Shown piece by piece: positions 9,230 through 21,039 of a DNA stretch of 64,000 nt. Both the position numbers and the translations under genes were made by a program. The stretch's first letter is position 1. Every line of letters begins with the position of its first letter. The notes beneath the pieces are model-generated. The model was not told the origin of the DNA. It did not search any database and saw only the letters and a list, made by a program, of their open reading frames with translations. Source of the DNA: Cymodocea nodosa (taxonomy: Eukaryota; Streptophyta; Magnoliopsida; Alismatales; Cymodoceaceae); the NCBI GenBank assembly GCA_036874045.1, contig CM072341.1, positions 8,692,501 to 8,756,500 of the forward strand. Direction: 5' to 3'.

Positions 9230-12200
9230 TTAAAGATCTTGTAAAGAACATATTCCTAGATTTCGTCTAATATGATTAAAAATTGATTCATTTAAAGGTT
9301 TGGTGAAAATATCTGCAAGTTGATTTTCTGTTGGCACAAACTTAAGTGAGATGTTCCCTTTCTCCACATGATCTCTTAGAAAATGATGTCTGATCTCGAT
9401 ATGCTTGGCTTTGGAATGAAGTACTGTATTCTTAGATAGACTGATTGCACTACTGTTATTACAAAATATGATTGAATTCTGAATTTTCAGTCTGTAATCT
9501 GCTAGAGTTTGCTGCATCCAAAGGATTTGTGCACAGCATAATCCTGCTGCAATATACTCGACTTTAGTAGTAGATAAAGTTATACAATTTTGTTTCCTAG
9601 TGAACCATGAGATTAAAGAACATTGAAGTAGTTGACAAGTACCACTAGTGCTTTTTCTATCAGATCTGCTGCCTGCATAATCTGCATCACTATAGCCTGT
9701 TAAAATCAAACTACTGTCAGCTAAGTAGAATAATCCAAAATCTTTTGTTCCTTGTAGATATCTGAAAATCCTTTTGACTGATTTCAAATGTGATTCCTTT
9801 GGTGATGCTTGAAATCTAGTACACAAGCATACACTGAACATAATATCTGGCCTACTAGCTGAAAGGTATAACAGGGATCCAATCATACATCTATATTGCC
9901 TTTGATCCACTACAACACTTGAATCATCCATTTCCATTTTAATGCTTGAACTCATTGGAGTATTTACGGATTTGATGTTTTCATAACCAAATTTCTTCAA
10001 CATCTCTTTGCAGTATTTTTCTTGGTTGACAAAGATACCATTATGCACTTAATGAATCTGTAATCCCAAGAAAAACTTCAATTCTCCCATTATGCTCATT
10101 TCGAATTTATTTTTCATCAAATTCTGAAATTCATGACAGAGATCTTCTGAAGTGGCTCCAAAAACTATATCATTAACATATATTTGTACAATCAAGATAT
10201 GCACATTAAAAGTTTTGATAAACAAAGTGCTGTCCACTTTGCCTATAGAAAAATTGTTTTTAGTTAAATACTTTTTTAATTTCTCATACCAAGCTCTAGG
10301 TGTCTGTTTCAAACCATATAAAGTCTTTCTTAGTTTGTAGACATGATCCAACTTGAGTTCATCTTCAAATCCAGGAGGTTGTTTAACAAACACTTCTTCC
10401 TGAATTTCTCCATTTAAGAAGGCACTTTTCACATCCATCTGAAACAATCTTATCTTCATACTACTTGCAAAGGCAAGCAACATTCTGATAGCTTCAATCT
10501 TAGCTACAGGAGCAAAAGTTTCTTCATAGTCAATACCTTCCTACTGATTGTAGCCTTGTGCAACTAATCGAGCTTTATTTCTAAGAATGTTACCTTCTTC
10601 ATCTAATTTGTTTTTGAAAATTCATTTAGTTCCAATGATGGATTTTCCTACAGGTTTTTCTATTAGTTCCCACACATTGTTTTTCTAGAATTGATTTAAT
10701 TCTTCCTACATAGCCATTGTCCAATAGGTATCCTTACAAGTTTCATCTACTGATTTTGGCTCTATTTCTAACACAAATGCACAAAAATTGCAGATATCTT
10801 GTGCTTTGCTTCTAGTTTGTACCCATTTAGATATATTTCCAATAATTTGTTCCTCGGGATGATCAGATCTAAACTTCCAACTATTAAGATTTTGATATCT
10901 ATTGTTGAGATTCTAGTCTAACACTCGTGATTTGAGTTTCTGCTTGCAGTTATCATCTTCAAGGTATTCATTTTCACTATCATATTTCATCTTCAACTTT
11001 TTGAAATTCTAGATCAGATCTTCATCAAACTGAACATTTATACTTTCCTCCACTCTTCTATCTTCAGCAAAATACACTTTGTAAGCTTTGCTTTTAGAGG
11101 AGTAACCAACAAGTATGGCAGGTTCAGACTTTGCATCAAACTTGTCTTTAGCATTTCCTGTATTTAAGACAAAACATTTGCATCCAAATATCTTAAAATA
11201 GCCAACATTTGGAGTTTTATCGAACCAAATTTCAAAGGGTGTCTTATTCAATATAGATTTAATGTGAGTTCTGTTGGAAATGTGACAAGATGTTCCTACA
11301 GCTTCTGCCTAGAGAAATTTAGGTAGATCCGTGGCATTTAACATAGTTCTAGCCATTTCTTGTAATGTCCTATTTTTCCTTTCCACAACTCCATTTTAAG
11401 CAGGAGTTCTAGGACAGGAGAATTCATGCATAATTCCAAATGAATTGCAAAAGTTTTTAAATTCATAGTTTTCAAATTCTCCTCCATGATCACTTCTGAT
11501 TCTGAACTCTTATGCAGAAATTCCTGAACTCATTGCAAGTTTCATTTTTATGTGTCAAAAATATTACCCAAGTTAATTTGGAGAAATCATCAATAATAAC
11601 AAATGTATATTTTCGACCCCCAAGACTTGATACTTGAGAAGGATCAAACAAATGTAGATGTAGCAGTTCTAATGGCCTTTTTGTGGAAACAACATTTTTG
11701 CTGTGAAGAGTAATTCTCTTCTACTTCCCTAGCATACATTCACTGCACACTCTTTCTTAAAAGTGAGTTTAGGCAGACCCCTAACAAGATCACTCGTGGA
11801 AAGCTTTCTGATGTTCTTCATACTGATGTGACCAAGTCTTCTATGCCACACCCAATCATCTTCACCAGTTGCTACCAAACATGAATTGCTTGTAGAATTT
11901 TCACATGGAAAGTTTAATGTATATATTGAGCAATTTCTATTACCAATAAATTTTGTAACATTCGTGGCAGGATCAATAACGTAGCAATGTTCAGCATTAA
12001 AAGAAATAGTATAACCTTTATCACATAATTGACCTACACTTAACAAATTTTGTTTTAATCCATTTACATGTAAGACATTCTCAATTATACCATTTTCAGA
12101 TGTAATATTTCCTATTGCAGTTATTTTACACTTTTCATTATTTCCAAACTTAACAGATCCTGAACTTAAGTTTTTAACAGAGTCAAGAAAACTTTTCTTA

Positions 12201-12290
12201 CCTGTCATGTGCTTTGAGCATCCACTGTCCATGATCCATTTAGTTGAATGTGCTTGAAACTCCTTGTCACCCCACAAATCATACTGAAAT
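9230..12290 (-). pseudogene. Element N pol (protease, integrase, RT, RNase H)
   Basis: The domains run protease (WIMDSGCSKHMTG near 12230), integrase HHCC start (WHRRLGHISMKN), a badly broken integrase core, its C-terminus (FGCKCFVLN, ILVGYSSKSKAYKVY at 11250-11009), RT (FQMDVKSAFLNGEI, YGLKQTPRAWYEKL, YVNDIVFGAT), and RNase H (GYSDADYAGS, KSTSGTCQLL, TTKVEYIAAGLCCAQILW, DIFTKPLNESIF). The catalytic YVDD reads YVND (10169-10180), which should abolish polymerase activity. Surviving pieces share one frame, with stops such as 10049-10051. That frame is offset +1 from gag. Confidence 0.88.
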
Positions 12291-13829
12291 TAAAGCTTTT
12301 GGTACCCAAATTTTCTTGGGTCCAGTAGAGTTAGTCCTTAAAACATTAAATCTATTGCCTCTTGGTAGCCACATATGACCTGATCTTCGTTTGATGGCAA
12401 ACACAGTGGTGCCATCTTTATAAGATCGAATCACTCCACCACAATAAGGTATTTCCTGTGGTGTAGCATACCCTAGGCCATATTTATTCCCATTTGATCG
12501 TTGAGATCCTATTATTTTATTTAATCCTTTTTGTCCTTGAGTAAATTTACATATAGTATCTTTCAAATCTAATATAGTAGTTAATAGATTTTTATTTTCA
12601 TCTTTTAATTCACAGTTATCACAACTATACTTATCTAAATTTGATTTTAGATTCCTATTTTCAACTATAGTTGATTCTAATTCAGCAAATGAATTTTCTA
12701 AGCAATGATTTAACCTTTTAATTTCTTTCTTCAATTCTCTACACTTCACATATAAATTATCTACAGTAGACAGAAGACTGTTTATGTCTAAATCATCATG
12801 CTCATTTTCTGAACTAGAGGAAGAAGAGCAGACCTCTTGTGTTGCAAAACACACGTTGGCTGCAGCTTCATCTTCAAAATCTGATGGACAGCTTGAAGTG
12901 CTACTGTCATCCCACGTAGCTTTGAGAGCCATCTTCTTTTTGTCCTTCAATCTTTTCTTCTTATCTCCTTGATCCTCTTTTGTTTGAAATGGAAAGAAGG
13001 TCTGTATGTGCCCTTGCCTTTTACATTTGAAACATGTAGGAATAGTTCTTTTAGAGTAGTTGGGCTTATTCTTTTTCTTCATGAACTTTCTAAAATTTCT
13101 TGCCAGCAACATGATCTCATCATCATCTGAGCTTGAAACTTCTTTTGTAGATGGAAATGCTATTTCCTTTTTCTTTTCAGCTTTCTTTTCAACAGTTCCT
13201 TCTTGCTTTTTCTAGTCCTTCATCTGAACTTCGTGGGCCAGAAGATTGCCCAACAATTCTTCAACTATGTAATTGTTAAGATCCTTGGAATCTTGAATAG
13301 ACGTGGACTTCTGTTTCCACTCAATAGTTAAGCTCCTCAGGATCTTCTGTACCTGTTCACGTGAAGAGAACTCCTTTTCCAAGCCTTTCAGACTGTTAAT
13401 GATTTCAGTAAATCTAGAAAACATTTTAGTTATGTTTCCATTATCATTCATTTTAAACAGTTCTAGTTTTCTTAAAAGAATAATGATTTTTGTATCCTTA
13501 ACCTGGCTTGTACCTTCATGAGTAACTTGAAGGATTTTCCAAGCCTCATGAGCAGATTTACATGCAGACACTTTATTATATTGATCAGCAGTTAGTGCAC
13601 AATAAATGGCATTCAACCCTCTAGCATCCAACTGAATGATTTTCTCATCCTCCTCAGACTAGTCCATAACATCACTGGTTGGAAGTGTAGTTCCAAGAAC
13701 AACAATCTTCTAGAGTTTAACATCAGAACTCCTAAGGAAACACTCCATTCTATTATTCCAATAGTTATAATTGGAGCCATCGAATAGAGGAGGTTTATGG
13801 ATGTTTTGTCCCTTAGCAAATTGAGCCAT
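12279..13829 (-). pseudogene. Element N gag
   Basis: The start is the ATG at 13829, about 40 bases inside the primer site; the frame opens MAQFAKGQ and PPLFDG, as in element E's gag. In-frame stops lie at 13710-13712, 13659-13661 and 13212-13214. The centre has the copia Gag block (KVSACKSAHEAWKIL, THEGTSQVKDTKI). The zinc knuckle near 13025 is C-x2-C-x4-H-x4-F: the last Cys is Phe. A coiled coil follows (12790-12580) and the end is KIWVPKALISV before a TGA at 12279-12281. Pol starts in the +1 frame just downstream. Confidence 0.83.
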
Positions 13830-13866
13830 AAATCCAGATGGTTAAATCTTATGAAGGATTAACCAA

Positions 13867-13878
13867 GCTCTGATACCA
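13867..13878 (-). other. Element N primer-binding site, initiator tRNA-Met type
   Basis: Minus-strand TGGTATCAGAGC, two bases from the LTR end at 13881, is the standard Ty1/copia site complementary to the 3' end of initiator tRNA-Met. Confidence 0.95.
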
Positions 13879-13880
13879 AT

Positions 13881-15540
13881 TGTTAGGATCGGTAGACTCA
13901 TTAGAGGGGGGGTGAATGGTGAAAGTGTGTAACTTTTTATGTTCTTTTAATTGTTGAAACAAATGATTCAAATAGTAATGAAATGAGATGAAATTAATCG
14001 AATACAAAGCAGTAAAGAAAGATAACACACAACAAGTTTTAGGTGGTTCACCAACTTGGCTAGTCCACCCCCAAGATTCACTTGGGCTTCACTAAGTGTT
14101 TCAACACTTACACACTTGCTTTTAGGTCAAAGGAAGAACCAACAACATAGAAGTTTTCAGGTATAAACTTCAGTAAACCAACCTCTAGAGTTTTCAGGTC
14201 AAAACTCAAACCAACAACTGAATGTAGCTTTCAGGTTGAAGCCACAAACCAACATCTTGAGTCTTTCAATTAGAGTTTTGGCGCACAGAGCTTTTTCTGC
14301 AGTATGTCTTTAGAGTATGCTTCACTGTTTGTAGACTTGAGTGTATTTGAAATTGGAGTGTAGCTCACTGTATGTAGTATATGCGTTCTCTGTGTTTTCC
14401 TCTCTTAAACTCCTCATATTTATATCAAAGGTATAACAATCATATCTTTCTTGCAACGGATGTATTCTACTGTACTTGGTAAATAATCAAACCTAAATAT
14501 GGTAAGTTATTGTTTTGTCTAAAGTTCAGTAAGTAACCTTTCGAAAATCTCAGGCTTTCGGATGGTTATAAAAATAACTTATCGAAAAGCATCCATAACT
14601 TACCGATTCATCACTCATATTTTGTTATCTAAGTCATGTGAGGATTTTTAAGTTGCTCACGTGAAAAGTTAAGTGTTCGGAGTCTTGTTTCTAACTTACC
14701 GAAAAGAGCTCCTTACTTTCGGATAGTTAACTAATGTAACTTTCCGAACTTTCATTTAAGTCTCCGACAGCTACCCTTCAAAACTGCACGTGCATAAAAA
14801 CATAACTTAAGTTTTGGATAGTTAAGCCATAACTCACCGAAATTCTTTTGAGATTTCGGATAGTTATCTTTCTAACTCTCTGAAAACTTAAATGATCTTC
14901 TTTCTAGAATTCTACATGTGGGAAATTCACTAACTTAAGTTTCGGATAGTTAAACCATAACTCACCGAAATTCTCTTGAGATTTCGGATAGTTATCTTTC
15001 TAACTCTCTAAAAACTTAAATGATCTTCTTTCTAGAATTCTGCACGTGGCAATTTCAATAACTTAAGTTTCGGATAGTTAAACTGTAACTTACCGAAACT
15101 CTCTTTGAAATTTCGGATAGTTATCTAACTCTCTGATTTTCCCTTTTAAGCTTTCAACTATCGGCATCTCCATTTTGCACGTGCGTAATGAAATGACTTA
15201 AGTTCTAGAAAGTTATGCCTGTAACTTACCGAAAAACTCGAATAGTTATCTAACTCTCTGAAAAGAAAACTTGGATAGTTATCTAACTCTCCGATAAGTC
15301 CTTTAAGCTTCCGTTCTGTATTTCTGCACGTGATTTATTAAATGACTTAAGTTTCGGATAGTTAGCCTTTCTAACTTTTCGATTTTCCTTTTTCTTTCGG
15401 ATAGTTAACTCCATAACTCTCCAATCATTCAACCAACTTAACTGTCTGATTTAATAACTCTCTGAAGGCTTTGTAAAATTCGGATAGTTATCCTTCTAAC
15501 TGTCCGATAGTCTTGCTTCTATTTTACTCTTCGGATGCTT
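13881..15540 (-). repeat. Element N 5' LTR (5' end missing)
   Basis: On the minus strand it ends TTCACCCCCCCTCTAATGAG...CGATCCTAACA. It matches the 3' LTR from 14396 to 15540 and then stops; the first 183 bp of U3 are replaced by the type-B ORF fragment. It includes a TATA-like TATAAATATG near 14415-14424. The palindrome array (TTTCGGATAGTTA with TAACTCACCGAAA) and CACGTG boxes lie at about 14530-15540. Confidence 0.88.
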
Positions 15541-16867
15541 CGGGTGGTAGTTATGGGGCCTTCTATTGAAGAAGAGTTGAGAGAGTTTGAAGAATTGGTT
15601 CGAGTTGGGAAAAACCAAGGAGAACCAGAAGATTTGGCAATAGCTACAGCACATCTGGTGTTTGATGCACTTCACAAAAGAAGGGTTGTAGAAAAGTTGA
15701 AGGCCCAATACAAAGTTAAAGTTGAACAACAACAAGAAGCCACTGCCATACCTATTATAAGAGAAATCGAGGTTGGTCCTTCGAGACCAGCAACTATAGA
15801 GAAGGTGAAATAGGAAGAGCCAGTACTTGCGGCTCGAGGGCCTAAAGAGCCCATTTTTGTAGATTTATTATTTGAAGAAGAAGAAGAAGAAGATCAGGCA
15901 TGACTGTTAAGAAGAAAAAAAGGAAAAGAAAAAGTGCCTAAGGCTTAAGAAGAAATTAAATCTAAGCCTATAATGTATATAGTAGGGCATAAAGAGCCCA
16001 TTTTTGTAGATTTATTATTTGAAGAAGAAGAAGAAGAGTAGGAGCAAAGAAAAGAAGAAAAATAGACTAAAATTAGTCTACAGCCTGAAGAATTGGAAAA
16101 AGAAGTTAGGGTAGAATATACTGTGCCCATAACTCCATCCCAATTTGCCACAGAATCAGAAAGAATAGCAACAATGCAGATTGGTAGTGAGGAGAAAGAA
16201 GAAAGAGAAGAAGCTGAGTAGGAAGCTGAACAAGAAGAAAAGAATTCGATAGATTCCTCTAAAGAGGATGAGACTCTTTAGCAACTTATGGAGAGAATAC
16301 AAGACAAAAATGTGAAAAGTTCTGTAGGCTCTCTACCAAAATTCAGTGTAGAAGAGCAAGAATCTTCAGATTATTTTTAGCAACAATTACAATAATAAGC
16401 TCAGTAAATTGAAGAGGAAATTCAAGAACAAACCCCTCTAGAGCAACAAATCCATATCCTTGACCCTACAGAAGTAACTATTCTAAATGAAATTCATTTT
16501 TGGAGTCAAGAAGCTTATGATAAGTATCAAGAGATAAAGAGGTATGATATAATTTACAATAGCTCAGTTAACTAGATTGGAATGGAGGAGATTAGAGAAT
16601 TATTTGAATTCTAGGGCTTATTGCAATTTATTCCTAGAGCAAAAGGGCATGCAGTTTATGAAAATTTAGTGCCCTGTTTTTATGCAAATTTGAGAGAGGA
16701 AAAAGGAAAATTAATCTCAAACGTGGAAGAAGTTAATATTCAAATAACACTTAAGCTTCTCCACAACATTTTTGGATTGAAAAATGAAGGAATTGAAATT
16801 CTAGAAGAAACAACTATAGTGGAGTGGACTAAATAAGAAATTAAATAGTGCATAACTAGTGACTCTC
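15541..16867 (+). pseudogene. Extra retrotransposon ORF, type B, fragment 1
   Basis: One frame with many stops (TAG/TAA/TGA) matches the ORF at 45221-46986 along its length. It starts within a segment LREFEELVRVGKN, has a region rich in Glu (15860-16250), then a domain with ELFEF, KGHAVYENLVPCFYANLREE and LLHNIFGLKNEGIEI (16570-16800). It lacks protease, integrase or RT motifs and membrane segments. The same domain occurs in the extra ORFs of M1 and E. The left edge abuts the cut LTR of N; the right edge abuts M1's LTR. Function unknown; the domain resembles, from memory, the 'putative plant transposon protein' family. Confidence 0.65.
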
Positions 16868-18130
16868 TATAGGATCGTTGTATCACAAGAGGGGGGGTGA
16901 AATTGTGTCTTTAGTAATTAAAATTACCAACAGATAAAACAAAAGCACAAAACACTTGTAAATAAAATTCTATTTTTTATAAACTTTAAAGAAATAATTT
17001 ACAATATCTTTTCAGCTCAATTCCCTTCTTGACGGATTTGATACAGTAATGTCCGATATACAATTCAAATAGAAATGAAGTCCTTATTCAAAACTAATTT
17101 CAAATTGTATAAAACCTGATCTTTATGCACGTAGCTCCTTTCCTTCTTTTTGCTTAGCTTCTATATCTCTTCTTCTCCAATTGTCGAATTTCCAAACTTC
17201 TTGCGTTTGCAGCTCCTTTTCTGAAATTGCTTGGAATTTCGAACTTCTTCTGATGTTGGAGAATTTTTCTAGATATGAATATTAAGACTTGATTTTTTAG
17301 TTTGTGATTGGGATCCAGATTGAATATTCAGACTTGGTTTTCGAGATTGGGATCCTCATTGTAATGTAATTCATACTCTCTATTAGTAGTCGAACTTTGA
17401 CTTCATGTTCAGCATGCTCATCCACTTAATCCATAATCCACATACTAATTTCAAATTCAAATTATCCACGATTTCCACTATCTTTTTGAATTTCCACTAT
17501 GTCCACTATCATTTTGAAATTTCCACTTTCTCTACTATCATTTTGAATTTCCACGATTTCCACTCATAGATTCACTAAAACTTTATCTTCCTAGAGATTT
17601 GTAGAATATCTTCTAAGTCTTCGTTTTAGTCAAACACTTATCGTTTAAGTCTTGTAAAAACTTGAACACTTATCTGTAACTCTTCGAGTTTTTGCACTTG
17701 CAAAACACGTGACTGAATATAGAAAACTTATCTATTTGTTAGTTATTTTATAAAATTCGAACAATTATCTATCCATGCATATAAAAACTTGAACAGTTAT
17801 CTAACTCTTCGATTTTCATTACCGAATGCACATGGAAAACACGTGACAACTTAAAACATTAAAAGCACACATGTAGATAACTTAACTATACAAGTTTTTA
17901 ACATAACTCTTCGACTAATCGAAATGTTAAATGTTCGAAAGTTTAACTGCTTGAAAATCTAACTATCTGAAAACTTTAACTATCTAAAAGTTAACTATCC
18001 AAAATTTTAAATGAAACTTTTCGATAAATTGTCAACATTTAATTACGTAACTATTATACTTAGAAAATATTATTTAGACTTATTTATAAACTTTAATAAA
18101 GCATTTATCATCAAAACAAAATTCCTAACA
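16868..18130 (-). repeat. Element M1 3' LTR
   Basis: On the minus strand it starts TGTTAGGAATTTTG at 18130, next to a polypurine tract, and ends CACCCCCCCTCTTGTGATAC...CGATCCTATA. The final CA appears mutated to TA. It is 1263 bp long and matches 38069-39101. It contains inverted motifs such as TCGAACAGTTA with TAACTCTTCGA and several CACGTG or CACGTG-like boxes. Confidence 0.82.
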
Positions 18131-18203
18131 ATCTCCCCCTTTTTGATGATGTTAAAAATCTTATAAGTCAAATAATCTATCTTCTCCCCCCTTTTGGCAT
18201 TAT
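18131..18203 (-). other. Element M1 polypurine tracts (two)
   Basis: The tract next to the LTR (18131-18144) reads AAAAAGGGGGAGAT on the minus strand. A second one at 18182-18203 reads AATGCCAAAAGGGGGGAGAA and matches the upstream tracts of E and N. Confidence 0.8.
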
Positions 18204-18427
18204 AAAAAAGTAAATAAAATGTAAGGAAGAAAAACTTGCTAAGTATATATCGTTCAAAAAGAAATTTTAAACATGCATAACTTTCGTGGATAAGAATAAA
18301 CTGTTTGAAACAAAAATTGTCAAAAACAAGTATATGATCATTAAATGTAGTAAACAGTTTACATAATGCGATTACTTTTCGGTAACAAATTACAATAAAT
18401 AAATCATGCAATACATTATTTATATAA

Positions 18428-21039
18428 TCATAAGCCTCTTTGTCTTCGAAAAATATTTTGCAAAGTATCTGAAATTTGCTTTGCAATTTTTGTACTTACT
18501 CTGTTGATCTGATCAATTATTACTTGATCTAATTCTAATTGTGAAACTTGTGACGGTTGTAAAAATTCTATATTTATGTCTGTATGTAAATCTGTATGTG
18601 TATCTATATGTATACCTGTATTTGTATCTGTATGTATACTTGTATTTGTATTTGTATGTTGCTGTTGTTTTGAAAACTATGTTGATTGTTGCTATTGTTC
18701 TTGTGACTGAGTTCACCGATCCTGTTGTTGTTGTCAAATTACAGGCGTATCTACTTCCTGGTATTTTTGTAGTTCTTTCATAGAGAAAGATCTTGACTTT
18801 AATTTTTTCTATGGCCAAGGTGTAATATCTGTTTGACTTGCCATAATTCTCAAAAGTGTATCACCATAAAATAATTTACTTTACAAGTTTAAGATATGAG
18901 AAACAAAAATATCATACCAAGTCACCTGTATATAGGTAATTAATGTATATGTAGCATAAAGACAGCATCTGCCAACCTTTGCACCATGATCAAACCTCTG
19001 AAAGAGTGAAGTATGAAGTATTTTTGCAATAAAATGTGATTGGCCATTTAAATCATTTAGTAATCTCATTTGATTGTTGGCAGTCGATCTTTGGCTAAAC
19101 TTTTAATGTCCTATCCCAATTGATAAACTTGTTTTCTTTCTGATAATTTAACTCCTTCATTTTTTAGACCAAGTACTTGATAAAGTAATTCTGGAGTTAA
19201 ATATATATTATATTCTTGTATATTTGAAATAGGAATACCTTCTTCCATTGTTAAGTTTGAGTAAAAACAACTTACAAGTTCTAGTATAACAAGATGGCTT
19301 GGCTATTGTGGAAGTATAGTTAACAAGCCTTGAAATTCAAACATTTCTCGTATATGTGCCATCTATTCAAACTTAACCGGCCTTGAATATAAAACTGTAA
19401 AAGTTTTATATGTTTGAAATTTTTCATAACAAGAGTTATTTCTGAACCATAACAATGTATTGTCATTTAAATTCTGTTCAAGATTAGGTATTTTCCTGTT
19501 GTGATGTTCTTACTTGGGACTTGTTTCAATATTATCAGCATCATCTATATTTTCAGATCTTCCAAAACTGGTGGAATTTCTATCAAAGCTAGTATAAATG
19601 TTTGAAATATTTGTTATTGTTGTATCAATAATCTATTGAATTTCCTTTGTTTGATCTTCGTGAAATATATCAGTATCAATAGTCTCTGTATTATTCTGTC
19701 TATCAGCAACATTTATTTCTATAATTGGTCTATACGACAACTGTCTCTGCATGAAAGAATGTTCTATATCTACCTGTGTAATAGAGTCATCTTGTAATTC
19801 TGAAATTTCTATAGTTGAGACATTAGTAGTGTCATATTTTATTTGTAACTATGTAGTTTGTTGATTATATACATTTATCAACAAATATATTGTATACTGT
19901 AACAAACATGACTACATGTATAAAATGTAGTATAAGTAACTATACCAAAAATCAAAAATCTCTATTTGAGATACAGTAAGAGGAAAAATATTTGTACGTT
20001 CCTCTTTAGATGAAATATCTTCAAAATTCATAGACTCAGTGTCTATGTCATCAAAAATGTCAACAAAATTGATATCATCTGTATATATATCATCAAAATT
20101 TCCTACATGTTCTCTTTCCGTAGGAAAAGAATGTTGACTTGCAACATGATGTGAGAAATTGTCCATTGTATTAAAAGAAACATTATGCATTAACGTGACA
20201 CAATATCTTAGAGTGTATGCTTGCAATCTGATATTTGTCACATTTATTGGGATTCTTGAAACAAAATCCTATCCAGCTTGTGCAATGGAACATAGTTTTC
20301 TATTTTTCAACGATTCTTCTCTTTGTTGCAATATGCCTTGTACACCTGTAGTTAGTCTAAAATATTCTAATGTCTTCTTCTTTTTTCGACTATATGTCTG
20401 TAGTGTTTTTGGTTGTTCAGGAGGTTCTAAAGTTTTCTTAATTTCTCCTGTTAAAGGCACCTATGGACTTGATGGTCCTTCACCATGGTTCCTAGGTTGC
20501 AATAATGGAATATAGAGTTTTAAGCTCTCAACCTTTGCCATTTTTAGTTGATAAACTTTTTGTCCTTCACTTCGAAGGCTCATTTTCCAAATGGTAATTT
20601 TCTGTTCATCAATAAACTTCTGAATTTCCTTTAAAACAGTTAGGGGAAAATAATGTTGGGAATACGAAGATTCTAATTCCTTGTTGGCATTTTCTATCAT
20701 TGGTCCCCATTTCTTTACATAATAATTAATAGACTGCATTGATTTTTCAAGTACTTGTCCAGAACTTGTTAGGAATGTTCGGTTGTAATGTTCTTTTCCA
20801 CATTTGTAATGTGGAAAGTTCGGTCTGTTTTAGTCTAAATTGTGTTTCAGCATAATTTCAAATAAATTTCCAACAAAAATTTTCTCGTCTTGAACAACTT
20901 TTCAAATTTCATGTAGTACTTCATTAGAAAAAGTATACCTAGAGTAAATGTCGTTAATCTCACTTTCTATCTTCTGAAGTTCTATCTCTCTTTTCTGCAC
21001 TTTTGTCATTCTACCATGTCCTTATCCACGTCATGACAT
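18428..21039 (-). pseudogene. Extra ORF of element M1, type A
   Basis: This minus-strand frame set starts at an ATG (21037-21039) followed by a short Gly/Arg/His-rich segment with two stops in its first six codons, then MTKVQKREIELQ. It matches E's extra ORF in order: VKKWGPMIENANKELE region, an acidic middle, FIAKILHTSLFQRFDH, CCLYATYTLITYIQVTWYDIF (19069-18881), a repeat-rich tract (18556-18665) and a C-terminal coiled coil ending at 18428. No membrane segment or enzyme motif is visible. It sits between pol and the 3' LTR in sense orientation. Many stops and frameshifts make it dead. Confidence 0.7.
18556..18665 (-). repeat. Minisatellite in M1's extra ORF
   Basis: Imperfect repeats of ATACAGATACAA/ATACATACAG type on the minus strand; one frame reads as repeating Ile-Gln. 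It occupies the place of the (CAA)n Gln tract in E's extra ORF (58200-58260). It also creates long open shadows on both strands, which should not be taken as genes. Confidence 0.65.

Larger units (their letters stand above)
7483..15540 (-). mobile_element. Sirevirus-like Ty1/copia element N, outer LTR ends lost
   Basis: On the minus strand the order is 5' LTR (15540-13881), primer site, gag, protease, integrase, RT, RNase H, polypurine tracts, 3' LTR (8821-7483). This is Ty1/copia order. LTRs of well over 1.6 kb, the CACCCCCCCTCTAATG LTR end, repeated polypurine tracts and the long coiled-coil gag fit Sireviruses. The 3' LTR lacks its last 515 bp and the 5' LTR its first 183 bp, so no target duplication can be tested. 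There is no extra ORF between pol and the 3' LTR. The LTRs differ at roughly 4-5% of sites by eye. Confidence 0.88.

Noticed and set aside
15535..15813. Short ORF starting in element N's LTR taken as a gene
   Set aside because: Its first two codons are LTR sequence from the rearranged junction; the rest is the type-B ORF fragment.
18541..18818. Tyr/Val-rich and Tyr/Lys/Arg-rich ORFs on opposite strands
   Set aside because: Both are translations of a minisatellite in the decayed extra ORF of M1.
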